Below are positions 34,390 through 42,385 of a stretch of DNA of 64,000 bases, piece after piece. Every line of letters begins with the position of its first letter. Within the stretch, counting starts at the first letter, position 1. This DNA is from Nocardia rhizosphaerihabitans (GTDB taxonomy: Bacteria; Actinomycetota; Actinomycetes; Mycobacteriales; Mycobacteriaceae), in NCBI RefSeq assembly GCF_014646295.1, contig NZ_BMNE01000014.1:1-64000 (forward strand), read 5' to 3'. Position numbers and translations under genes: made by a program. Below the pieces are notes generated by a model that saw nothing but the letters and a program-made list of their open reading frames with translations, had not been told where the DNA came from and did no database searches.

Positions 34390-35082
34390 TCAATCGACGG
34401 GAGGCGGCATCAGCCGGACCGAGTACGACAAGGAGATCGACCGGCCCGTGTGCGGATCGCCGAGTGTGACGCTCCAGCCGGTGCCGAACTGATCGACGTC
34501 GCCGCGCATCGGGATCGTTCCCGACATCAACACGGTGCCGGGGTTCAGCAGTCCGCGGGTGCGCAGTTCCTCTGCCCAGTACATCGGGGTGAGGAGTTCG
34601 GCGAGGGTGCCCTGCTGGATCAGCTGGGGTCCGGCGACGGTCGTCACCTCCGCGCTGAGGGTGAGGTCGTCGATGCGGTCGGCCACGTCGACGAGCCGCC
34701 ATGCCTGGCGGGCCAGGACATCCGGGGCCGCCTGTTTGCTCCACGCGACGCCGTGCTGTTCCAGGTGCCGGTCGGTGTGGTCGCAGGCCGCGGTCACCAA
34801 CAGATCCCGGGGATCCTCGCCGGCGACCACAAGTGCCCACTCGGCCTCACCGGAGGTCCGTCGGTGCTGGACTGGTACCTCGTCGACCTGCGTCGCCAGG
34901 TAGGGCGCAATCGGATAGATGCAGGGAATCCTGGTGGGTGCGGGCACGCCCAGCTCGGCCAGTTCGGCGACGTGGGCGGCGACGTCGGCTTGGCTTCGCC
35001 CGGCGTATCCGGCGTTGAGCAGGGTATCGACCGTCACCGTGACCTGCTCGTGGTCGGGCAGGTCGAAGGTCAGGTGGGTCAT
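34390..35082 (-). CDS. DUF2848-type protein
   Basis: About 230 residues with features of the DUF2848 family, related in fold to FAH enzymes: CDHTDRHLEQHGVAWSKQ, DDLTLSAEVTTVAGPQLIQQ, then GTLAELL and the C-terminal GTVLMSGTIPMRGDVDQFGT. The reaction is unknown, but a role on a 2-oxo acid is likely given the fold. ATG 35082 is chosen because GAGGA lies five bases ahead; a GTG 12 bases upstream is possible. It is the first enzyme gene after the IclR regulator (48 bases away). Confidence 0.75.
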   Translation of the reverse strand: MTHLTFDLPDHEQVTVTVDTLLNAGYAGRSQADVAAHVAELAELGVPAPTRIPCIYPIAPYLATQVDEVPVQHRRTSGEAEWALVVAGEDPRDLLVTAACDHTDRHLEQHGVAWSKQAAPDVLARQAWRLVDVADRIDDLTLSAEVTTVAGPQLIQQGTLAELLTPMYWAEELRTRGLLNPGTVLMSGTIPMRGDVDQFGTGWSVTLGDPHTGRSISLSYSVRLMPPPVD

Positions 35083-35130
35083 CGGGGTCCTCACTGTTCG
35101 CGTGGCCGACCACGCATTCGGATGTGGATT

Positions 35131-35991
35131 TCACTGCCCCAGGTGCCGCTGCCAGCTTGCTTGCTGGGCGAGCTTGGCGATTCCGGCGGCTGCCGCGCGG
35201 ATCGCTGGGGTGGCATTCGTAGGTTGAAAGCGCTGCACCGGTCCGGAAATAGAAATGGCAGCGACGATCGCGCCGGACCAGTTCTGGACCGGCGCGGCGA
35301 TACACGTCAGCCCCGGCCTGGTTTCCTGCCGGTCGTAAGCGATACCGACCCGGCGAATGGCCGCAAGCTCGTGGGCGAGCTGCGTCGGTGACGCGATACT
35401 CGACGACGTCGCGGGCCGGAGGTTGTCCGCCACCCGGGCGATGATGCCCGCGGTGCTGAACGCGAGTATCGCCTTGCCCACCGCGGTGTTGGTCGCGGGC
35501 AGTCGAGCGCCGACGCGCGCGGGAGAATCGACGCAATTGTGGCCGTGAATCTTGTCGACGTACAGAACGTCCTCACCCGCCAGAACGCAGAGATTGACCG
35601 TCTCATGGGTCATTTCGTACAGATCGAGCAGATGGGGCAGCGCTACCCGGCGCAGATCCTGGGTATCCGGCTGTGCGGCGAGCGCAGCCAGTTCGTTCAG
35701 CCGGCCCCCGGGTGAGTATTCGGTGCCGCGTTTGGTGACCATTTCCCATTCGACGAGAACCGACAGCAGGCGGTGCGCGGTCGACTTCGGCAATTGCGCC
35801 CGGCGAGCGATTTCGGAGACGCCCATGGTCGGGTGCTGTGGTGTGAAACTGCTCAGTAGCGCGAGGGCCTTGGCCACCGAGGTCGACGGGTCGCGCTCCG
35901 GACGATCTCGGGGATCGATCACCTGGATACTCGCGCTACGGGGGACCGGGCGAGCGTGCCGCGCCGATACGGCGGGGTGGGGAATCGTCAT
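35131..35991 (-). CDS. IclR-family transcriptional regulator
   Basis: A 286-residue IclR regulator: winged helix at about residues 38-95 (STSVAKALALLSSFTPQHPT, then MGVSEIARRAQLPKSTAHRL) and a C-terminal effector domain (GARLPATNTAVGKAILAF; GIAYDRQETRPGLTCIAAPV). It immediately precedes the lower-pathway operon and may be its first gene. The inverted repeats GGAACA-N8-TGTTCC (37227-37246) and ATCGGAAC-TG-GTTCCGAT (39735-39752) are possible binding sites. Confidence 0.9.
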   Translation of the reverse strand: MTIPHPAVSARHARPVPRSASIQVIDPRDRPERDPSTSVAKALALLSSFTPQHPTMGVSEIARRAQLPKSTAHRLLSVLVEWEMVTKRGTEYSPGGRLNELAALAAQPDTQDLRRVALPHLLDLYEMTHETVNLCVLAGEDVLYVDKIHGHNCVDSPARVGARLPATNTAVGKAILAFSTAGIIARVADNLRPATSSSIASPTQLAHELAAIRRVGIAYDRQETRPGLTCIAAPVQNWSGAIVAAISISGPVQRFQPTNATPAIRAAAAGIAKLAQQASWQRHLGQ

Positions 35992-36327
35992 GGTTGCCTC
36001 TCGGTCGCCAATTCCGACCGTCGAGTCGGTGGCTGGACTGTCACGGAGTTGCGACTCGCTGGTCGCGTACAGGTCGGTGGCCCTGGCGCTGCGCGGCCGT
36101 TCCCGAGAGTCACCGGACTCGAACCATCCTCATCGGGTTCCGCAGTGGGTCTGAACTGGGCCGACAGTCCCTACTGTGAATTCGGAGCTGGCGCCGGGTG
36201 CGGCATCCGACCTGTTCTTCGATGCTATTTGCGCCGGAAAACCGGCACATCGGGAGAAATCCCGAGAGGCTACCTATTTACCGCTGGGTGAACGTCGGGC
36301 AACCACGCAGAGACCTGGTCGGAGCGC
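35992..36327. other. Intergenic region, 336 bases
   Basis: No credible gene is seen on either strand. The region should hold the promoter of iclR and the lower-pathway operon. No strong -35/-10 pair or clear palindrome was picked out by eye. Confidence 0.5.
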
Positions 36328-37143
36328 TCAGCACCGTAGGTCGACGGACCCCAGGTGGGTGAAATGCGCGGTGATCGTCGCGCCGCGCCGGGCGGCCACC
36401 GCGTCGGTCATCCCGCCTGTCATCACGACCCAGCCCGCTTCGATCGCATGTCCGCGTTTGGCGAGCGCGTTGGCTGCCATGGCCAGGGCTTCTGCCGGAT
36501 GTCCCTGGACGGACGCGCCGACTCCGGTTGCGGCGAGATGCCCGTCGACCTCCAGCAGACAGGCCTCCAGCGGAAGATTCAACGACGCCGGATCTGCGCC
36601 GATCGGCCCGGTCAGGTAGTAGGCGGACGAGGCGTTGTCGGCGATCACGTCCGGCAGGGTGAACTTGAAATCGAGGTATCGGCTGTCGATGACCTCGAGG
36701 CTCGCGTACACGCGATCGACGGCGGCCAACGCGGACGCGGCGGTGACTCCGGGACCGGTGAGCCGCCGTCCCATGACGAAGGTGATCTCGGGCTCTACGC
36801 GAGGGTGGATGAGCAAGTCCTGGGGGAGGGCGTCACCACTCGGTAGCGTCATCGCGTCGGTGAGCCACGCGGTCAACGGCGCGGTCACTCCCATCTGTCG
36901 CTGTTTGGCCGGAGAGGTCAGCCCGAGTTTGATACCGATGACTGTTTCGCCGCGCTCGATTCGCTGGCTCAGCGCCTCATCTTGAATCCGATACGCCGCG
37001 TCGATATCCAGTTCCGGATAGTCGTCGGTGAGCGGACCACGCGCGGCGCGCTGTTCTTCGGCGCGCAACAGTTCGCCCGCGATCGAATCGATCGCCTGCA
37101 ATGGTCCGGTGGCCCAGCCCGGCCCGCTCGGTTCTGGCTTCAT
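36328..37143 (-). CDS. 2-oxopent-4-enoate hydratase / 4-oxalocrotonate decarboxylase-like
   Basis: About 271 residues, a second MhpD-family protein. It has GIKLGLTSPAKQRQMGV, the metal region HPRVEPEITFVMG and ASLEVIDSRYLDFKFTLPDV followed by IADNASSAYYL. The spacing and wording are closer to DmpH/XylI-type decarboxylases than the paralogue at 31565-32356, so one may be a decarboxylase and the other a hydratase. The start at 37143 (MKPEPSG) has AGGAGC eight bases ahead. It is a single gene, divergent from the rightward operon starting at 37359. Confidence 0.82.
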   Translation of the reverse strand: MKPEPSGPGWATGPLQAIDSIAGELLRAEEQRAARGPLTDDYPELDIDAAYRIQDEALSQRIERGETVIGIKLGLTSPAKQRQMGVTAPLTAWLTDAMTLPSGDALPQDLLIHPRVEPEITFVMGRRLTGPGVTAASALAAVDRVYASLEVIDSRYLDFKFTLPDVIADNASSAYYLTGPIGADPASLNLPLEACLLEVDGHLAATGVGASVQGHPAEALAMAANALAKRGHAIEAGWVVMTGGMTDAVAARRGATITAHFTHLGSVDLRC

Positions 37144-37226
37144 GCTTCTCGCTCCTGACATCGTGGTAGGCAGCGATCACCCTGCCCGGCGCGGCACAGC
37201 GTGAGAATATTCGCGGTCCGCCGACT

Positions 37227-37246
37227 GGAACATCCCGCACTGTTCC
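37227..37246. promoter_or_regulatory. Perfect inverted repeat GGAACA-N8-TGTTCC
   Basis: Six-base perfect arms separated by eight bases lie in the 215-base divergent gap between the hydratase/decarboxylase gene and the rightward catabolic operon. A further GGAACA half-site occurs near 37277. It is a candidate operator, most simply for the nearby IclR protein. No gene lies in the gap. Confidence 0.5.
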
Positions 37247-37358
37247 GCCGATCGCCGGGCCGGTTTGCCGTCCTGTGGAACACGACCGTTGTTTGTCGCT
37301 GCCCCGGCCGCGAATCTGCTGTCTCGACAAGCAGCGCTGGAGCGGAAGGAATTCACCC

Positions 37359-38120
37359 ATGGCCACATTGGCTGTCGACGGTGTCGAGATCTACTACGAA
37401 GAGCACGGCCAGGGTGAGCCCTTGCTGCTCGTGCACGGCGCCGCGGCGTCCGGACGCTGGTTCGGCGACCTCATCCCGCAGCTGGCCCGTTCCTACCGGG
37501 TCATCGTGCCCGACTTGCGTGGGCTGGGCCGCAGCCAGCGGGTGGCGCCGCTGACCCGGCCGCAGATATGGATCCAGGATCTGTGGCGGCTGCTCGACGA
37601 ACTCGGGCTCGACCGGGTCGACCTCGCGGGGGTCTCGCTCGGCTCACGAGTCGTGGGGCGGATGGCGCTCGACAACCCCTCTCGGGTCAGGACATTGACG
37701 GTCGACGCACCGATCATCGGACTGAGTACGAGCGGGAACACCTCGCTCAACACGGTGTTCACCGAGGTCGATCCCGACGGTGCGCAGGCCCGCGAGTGGC
37801 AGAGCCTGCACGGCGACGACTGGCGAACGGCCGTCGACTTCTACGCCAAGACCCGCATCGGTCCGCAATTCCAGGAGTTCTTCACCCTGCGCCCGCATCT
37901 GGCCGACCTCGCCGTGCCGACGCTGGTGTGCCGCGGGGATCTCGACGACCCGATCCACCCGGTGGACGACGCGTTCATCTGGCACAAGCAGGCGCCGCGC
38001 ACCGAGCTGTACATCGCGCCCGGTCTGACACAGTCATCGGTCATGCTGGAACGCTCCGAGCGGTTCGTCGCCGAATTCGCGGCGTTCCAGGCGCGATACC
38101 TGGCGGCGACGACAGCGTGA
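37359..38120 (+). CDS. Alpha/beta-fold hydrolase (operon leader)
   Basis: A 253-residue alpha/beta hydrolase with HGAAASGRW (oxyanion region), the nucleophile elbow GVSLGS and an acid-loop region CRGDLDDPIHPVDDAF. No catalytic histidine in the usual GH context is obvious near the C-terminus (PGLTQSSVMLERSERF), so activity is uncertain. GGAAGGA precedes the ATG by eight bases. It is the first gene of the long rightward catabolic operon. An enol-lactonase or meta-cleavage-product hydrolase role is possible. Confidence 0.78.
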   Translation: MATLAVDGVEIYYEEHGQGEPLLLVHGAAASGRWFGDLIPQLARSYRVIVPDLRGLGRSQRVAPLTRPQIWIQDLWRLLDELGLDRVDLAGVSLGSRVVGRMALDNPSRVRTLTVDAPIIGLSTSGNTSLNTVFTEVDPDGAQAREWQSLHGDDWRTAVDFYAKTRIGPQFQEFFTLRPHLADLAVPTLVCRGDLDDPIHPVDDAFIWHKQAPRTELYIAPGLTQSSVMLERSERFVAEFAAFQARYLAATTA

Positions 38121-38767
38121 ACCGGGTACTCCTCACCGGATTCGGGGCCTATGCCGACGAAGCGGACAATCCGAGCGGCGCGATCGCGCGACGGTTGGAC
38201 GGGCAGCGGATCGACGGCTTCGACGTGTCCGGCGCGGTAGTGCCGGTCGACACCGAGCAGATCCGGCCCGCGCTGAGCGCGGCCATCGAATTCACGCGGC
38301 CCGACGTCGTCATCCTCACCGGTGTCGCTCCCGGCCGCACGGCGCCGGCGTTGGAACGCGTTGCGATCAATGTGCGCGACTTCCCGATTCCCGACATCGC
38401 AGGCCGGACCCCCATCGATGAGCCCGTAGTCACCGATGCGCCGGCGGCGTATTTCACCACGCTGCCGGTGAAGGCCATCGTCGACGCCTGGCGCCGGGTG
38501 GGTATTCCCGGATACGTCTCCCAGACCGCCGGTACCTACCTGTGCAATCAGGTGTTCTACCTCGCCCGGCATCTGCTGCGTGAATCCACGGCCCGCGTCG
38601 GGATGCTGCACATCCCGGCGACTCCGCCGCGAGCCGCCGCTGTCGCGATGCCGCCCATCCCGTCGATGGCGATCGACCACCTAGAAGAAGCTGTCCGACT
38701 GGCTATTTCGATCGCGGCGCGACACGAAGGGCCCGATCTGAGCATCGGCGGCGGCGCGATCAGTTGA
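38117..38767 (+). CDS. Pyroglutamyl-peptidase I-like (peptidase C15) protein
   Basis: A 216-residue protein of the pyrrolidone-carboxylate peptidase fold, starting at GTG, which overlaps the previous stop (GTGA). The start VLLTGFGAYADEADNPSGAI is diagnostic. The likely catalytic cysteine lies in AGTYLCNQVFY and the histidine in RVGMLHIPATPP. The family removes N-terminal pyroglutamate from peptides. Its tight coupling inside an aromatic-degradation operon suggests another amide or lactam substrate, which would be new, but that is inference. Confidence 0.82.
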   Translation: MNRVLLTGFGAYADEADNPSGAIARRLDGQRIDGFDVSGAVVPVDTEQIRPALSAAIEFTRPDVVILTGVAPGRTAPALERVAINVRDFPIPDIAGRTPIDEPVVTDAPAAYFTTLPVKAIVDAWRRVGIPGYVSQTAGTYLCNQVFYLARHLLRESTARVGMLHIPATPPRAAAVAMPPIPSMAIDHLEEAVRLAISIAARHEGPDLSIGGGAIS

Positions 38768-38795
38768 GACGTGTGGACCTCAGAGGAGAACTCGA

Positions 38796-39641
38796 ATGAT
38801 GGAACTATCCGAACAATCGAGTAGTCGAACCGTGGAGTCGGACGGCAGCACCGTCCATTTCCACGATGTCGGAACGGGGCCGCCGCTGGTCATTCAGCAG
38901 GCATTCGGACCGCTTCCCGGCACGACGGCCTGGCTGACCTACCATCGGATTCTCGCGGATCTGGCGGTCGATCACCGCTGCATCCTGGTGGACTACCCCA
39001 ATTTCGGACGCAGTTCGGCCCGCGAATTCCACGAGCCAGTGCACGACCTGTATGTGCGGAACACCCTGGCGGTGCTCGACGAACTCGGGCTCGACGCGGT
39101 GTCCGTGCTCGGGGTGTCCACGGGTGGCACGGTCGCCCTGGACATGGCGATGACCGCACCCGACCGGGTCTCGCGACTGATCGTGGGTGGCTGCAGCGCG
39201 TCCACCGGCGGTGACCCCTATCTGCTCGCCCCCGCGCCCAGCGAAGTGGGGCGGTTGTTCGACGAATGTCAGTCGCGCCCAGCCGATCTCGATCGGATCG
39301 CCCGGTTGCTGAAGGCCATCGTGTTCGACCCGGAACTGATCGACGACGACCTGGTCGAGCGACTGTACGCCTGGCGGCTACGCGAGCCCGAGCACGCCGA
39401 GGCATGGTCGCGATCCACCATCGTGGCGCGCAGCAATCTGGCTGCCCTCGCGCGGATCACCGTGCCGACGCTGATCGTGCACGGTCGATCGGACCGAATG
39501 GTGCCGTTGGAGGGTGCCTTGATGCTGCTGGGCTACTTGCCGAGCGCAGATCTCGTCGTCTTGAACAACTGCGGGCACTGGCCACCGTTCGAGCGGCCGC
39601 ACCAGTTCGTGACCGCCGTGCGGGCCTTTCTCGCGGCCTGA
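38796..39641 (+). CDS. Meta-cleavage-product C-C hydrolase-like (alpha/beta hydrolase)
   Basis: A 281-residue alpha/beta hydrolase with a full triad: serine in GVSTGGTVALDMAM, aspartate in HGRSDRMVPLEGAL and histidine in NCGHWPPFERPHQF. The ending is like MhpC/BphD hydrolases, which split the vinylogous 1,5-diketone made by extradiol cleavage into an acid and 2-hydroxypentadienoate, the substrate of the hydratase at 31565-32356. A clear GAGGAGAA site precedes the ATG, and an extradiol dioxygenase follows. Confidence 0.8.
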   Translation: MMELSEQSSSRTVESDGSTVHFHDVGTGPPLVIQQAFGPLPGTTAWLTYHRILADLAVDHRCILVDYPNFGRSSAREFHEPVHDLYVRNTLAVLDELGLDAVSVLGVSTGGTVALDMAMTAPDRVSRLIVGGCSASTGGDPYLLAPAPSEVGRLFDECQSRPADLDRIARLLKAIVFDPELIDDDLVERLYAWRLREPEHAEAWSRSTIVARSNLAALARITVPTLIVHGRSDRMVPLEGALMLLGYLPSADLVVLNNCGHWPPFERPHQFVTAVRAFLAA

Positions 39642-39734
39642 CCGCCTGTGCGACCAGTCCCCGCGTTCCGGCAGATGGATCGGTGGCGTTGTCGCGACCG
39701 GCCCCCTGACCCCAAGCTGCACAACCAGATCGAC

Positions 39735-39752
39735 ATCGGAACTGGTTCCGAT
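39735..39752. promoter_or_regulatory. Inverted repeat ATCGGAAC-TG-GTTCCGAT
   Basis: Eight-base perfect arms around a two-base centre lie 30 bases ahead of the extradiol dioxygenase start, inside a 140-base gap of the operon. It may be an operator for an internal promoter and shares GGAAC/GTTCC half-sites with the repeat at 37227-37246. Confidence 0.48.
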
Positions 39753-39781
39753 CGACTCATCCCGGAAGGCAACACGCCACT

Positions 39782-40636
39782 ATGACTGAAGTTGTCGGGC
39801 TCGGCTACCTGGGCCTCAACGCAACGGACCTGGACGCCTGGCGCTCGTACGGCACCGGCGTGCTCGGCCTGCAAGACGTCTCCGCCGACGATCAGACCGT
39901 CCTGCTCCGTGCCGACGAGCGTGGCTGGAGATTCGCGATCCACCAGGGCGAGGTCGGCGAGGTGGCTTACGTCGGCTGGGAGGTCGCCAACAGCGCGCAG
40001 CTCGACGCGCTCGGTCGTCGATTGGCCGCCGCGGGAGTGGCGGTGATCCACGATCCCGACTGCGCCGCGGCTCGTGGCGTCGAAGGACTACTGCGCTGCA
40101 CCGACTCCGACGGACACCGTCTCGAGTTCTTCTACGGCGCCCTTGTCCCGAAGGACCCCTTTGTCTCGCCGCGCGGAATCCGGTTCGTCACCGGCGATCT
40201 CGGCCTTGGCCACGTCTTCTTCTTTGTCACCGACCTGGCGCAGGCCAAGCGGTTCTACCTCGATGTGCTCGGGTTCCGGCTCAGCGACACCATCGAGTTC
40301 ACCGGGCGCAAGGTGCACTTCCTGCATGTCAATCCCCGCCACCACAGCCTGGCCTTCGTGGAGAACGACAAGTACGCGCCCGCCCTCGGTCACTTCATGC
40401 TCGAAGTGACCGACATCGACGACGTCGGACGCACCCTCGACGAGGTCGACGCGCGCGGGGTGCCGCTGACCGAGACCCTGGGCCGCCATACCAACGATCT
40501 GGCGATCTCGTTCTTCATGAAGAACCCCTCCGGATCCGAGGTCGAGTACGGCTACGACGGTCGGCTCGTCGACGACGCGACCTGGCGGGTGTCGAACTAC
40601 GACTCGACCAGCCTGTGGGGTCATCACCGTGATTGA
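39782..40636 (+). CDS. Extradiol ring-cleavage dioxygenase (BphC type), enzyme 1
   Basis: A 284-residue two-module type I extradiol dioxygenase. The C-terminal module carries the expected iron ligands H144 (GLGHVFFFV), H204 (ALGHFMLEV) and E255 (GSEVEYGYDG), with the conserved second-sphere histidines in NPRHHSLAF and the ending TWRVSNYDS. It would cleave a 2,3-dihydroxylated aromatic between C1 and C2 to a coloured dienoate, passed to the hydrolase just upstream. Its length is slightly below the usual 290-300. Confidence 0.9.
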   Translation: MTEVVGLGYLGLNATDLDAWRSYGTGVLGLQDVSADDQTVLLRADERGWRFAIHQGEVGEVAYVGWEVANSAQLDALGRRLAAAGVAVIHDPDCAAARGVEGLLRCTDSDGHRLEFFYGALVPKDPFVSPRGIRFVTGDLGLGHVFFFVTDLAQAKRFYLDVLGFRLSDTIEFTGRKVHFLHVNPRHHSLAFVENDKYAPALGHFMLEVTDIDDVGRTLDEVDARGVPLTETLGRHTNDLAISFFMKNPSGSEVEYGYDGRLVDDATWRVSNYDSTSLWGHHRD

Positions 40637-40690
40637 CGAACGGCGTCCGACCGCGTGCGAGAGGCACCCCGAGATGATCGAGACAGCGAA

Positions 40691-41926
40691 ATGACCGAAA
40701 CCTACGTCGTGGTGGGTGCGAGTTTGGCCGGCGCCCGTGCGGCCGAGACATTGCGTGCCGAGGGGTTCGACGGCCGCGTCGTCCTTATCGGCGCCGAGCA
40801 CCACCTGCCCTATGACCGTCCGCCGCTGTCGAAGGAAGTGGTGCTGGGACACAAAGAGCCGGCGGAGACGTTGATCCATCCGGCCCGGTTCTACTCCGAC
40901 AACAACATCGAGCTGCTGCTGGGCTACCGGGCGACTCGCATCGACACCCACGGCCGCCGGGTGGAGTTCAAGGGCGGGGTGTCGCTGGCGGCCGACAAGG
41001 TGCTGCTGTGCACGGGAACCTCGCCGCGACGACCCGATATCGCGGGGCTCGACCTGGACGGCGTGTATTTCCTGCGGACGGTGGACGACTCGGTGGCCAT
41101 TCGCGACCGCCTGCGTGCGGGCAGTTCAGTCGTCATCGTCGGCGGGGGACTGATCGGAATGGAGCTTGCGGCGGCGGCGGTGGCGGCGGGCAGCGAGGTC
41201 ACGGTTCTCGAGCGCGACTCCGGCCTTCTGCGCCGAGCCCTCGGCGCACCGATCGGAGATCGCTTGGCGCAGTGGCATTCCGGGCGAGGGGTGCGCATCA
41301 GGACGAACGCGGAGGTCGCCCGCATCGAAGGTGACAGTCATGTCCGCCGGGTACACACCACGGATGGGTTCGTCGCCGACGCCGATCTGGTGATCATCGG
41401 GATCGGGGTCGTTCCGGCGATCGATGTGGTCGCCGACGGCACGTTCGAGATCGACAACGGCATCGTCGTCGACGAGTTCTGCGAAACCTCGGTGCCCGGG
41501 GTGTACGCCGCCGGGGACGTCGCCAATCAACCCGACCGGATCGCCGGCGAACGGGTTCGGCTCGAGCACTGGCAGAACGCGCAGAACCAGGGCATCGCCG
41601 CGGCCCGCGCGATGGTGGGTCGCGGCGAACCGTATCGCGAAGTGCCGTGGTTCTGGTCCGATCAGGGCGAGACCAGCATTTCGGGCGCGGGTCATCGGCG
41701 CGCGACCGACCAGCTCGTCTGGCGCGGGGACCCGGAGTCGCTGGACTTCACCGTGTTCCATCTGCACCGGAGAGTGCTCGTCGGCGTTGTGGGGGTCAAT
41801 CGACGACGTGAGGTCCGCATGGCGATGAACCTCATCGAAAGAAAAGTGTGCCCGGATCCGGCGTTGCTGTCCGATCCGGCAGTCGACATCCGCCACATCG
41901 GCGACGGTCCGCGACCCGCGGCGTAG
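40691..41926 (+). CDS. Ferredoxin reductase of a Rieske oxygenase (BphA4 type)
   Basis: A 411-residue FAD/NADH oxidoreductase with two dinucleotide folds: FAD site YVVVGASLAGARAAETLR near the N-terminus and NADH site VVIVGGGLIGMELAAAA at about 150, with VYAAGDVANQP for FAD binding. It passes electrons from NADH to the Rieske ferredoxin encoded 14 bases downstream. Because this is the only such pair in the window, it probably serves all three terminal oxygenases. ATG 40691 is preferred over an upstream start. Confidence 0.9.
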   Translation: MTETYVVVGASLAGARAAETLRAEGFDGRVVLIGAEHHLPYDRPPLSKEVVLGHKEPAETLIHPARFYSDNNIELLLGYRATRIDTHGRRVEFKGGVSLAADKVLLCTGTSPRRPDIAGLDLDGVYFLRTVDDSVAIRDRLRAGSSVVIVGGGLIGMELAAAAVAAGSEVTVLERDSGLLRRALGAPIGDRLAQWHSGRGVRIRTNAEVARIEGDSHVRRVHTTDGFVADADLVIIGIGVVPAIDVVADGTFEIDNGIVVDEFCETSVPGVYAAGDVANQPDRIAGERVRLEHWQNAQNQGIAAARAMVGRGEPYREVPWFWSDQGETSISGAGHRRATDQLVWRGDPESLDFTVFHLHRRVLVGVVGVNRRREVRMAMNLIERKVCPDPALLSDPAVDIRHIGDGPRPAA

Positions 41927-41940
41927 AACAGGAGGACGAA

Positions 41941-42273
41941 ATGACAGTGACGGAGAAGTCGGAGAACCTGGTCCGGGTGTGCGCGGTCGAGGAACTGGCC
42001 CCGGGGAATGTGACCCGGGTGAATCTGCAGCCGCCCATCGCGGTGTACAACATCGAAGGCGAGTTTTATGCGACCGCCGATTGGTGCTCGCACGACAAGT
42101 CTTCGCTCGCCGACGAGGGATTCATCGAGAACGGCGAAATCGAATGCGGGTGGCATTTCGCCAAGTTCTGCATCAAGACCGGTGCGGTCACCGCGCCGCC
42201 CGCGGCGGCGCCGCTGACGAAGTACGAGGTCCAGGTGGTCGATGGGGCCGTATACGTTCTGGTAGAGGGCTGA
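41941..42273 (+). CDS. Rieske [2Fe-2S] ferredoxin (BphA3 type)
   Basis: A 110-residue soluble Rieske ferredoxin with cluster ligands C49/H51 (DWCSHDKSSL) and C69/H72 (ECGWHFAKF). It shuttles single electrons from the reductase just upstream to the oxygenase just downstream. A strong AGGAGG site precedes the ATG. Length and motif spacing match ferredoxins of biphenyl/toluene dioxygenase systems. Confidence 0.92.
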   Translation: MTVTEKSENLVRVCAVEELAPGNVTRVNLQPPIAVYNIEGEFYATADWCSHDKSSLADEGFIENGEIECGWHFAKFCIKTGAVTAPPAAAPLTKYEVQVVDGAVYVLVEG

Positions 42274-42385
42274 ATCCGCGTTCCGCCGCCCAGAACGAGC
42301 CCATCGACTACGCCTCCGTGTGCTGATTAGCTTGCAGCGCAGACGATACCGATCAGATGAATCGGATGAAAGAAGGGAGATAATC

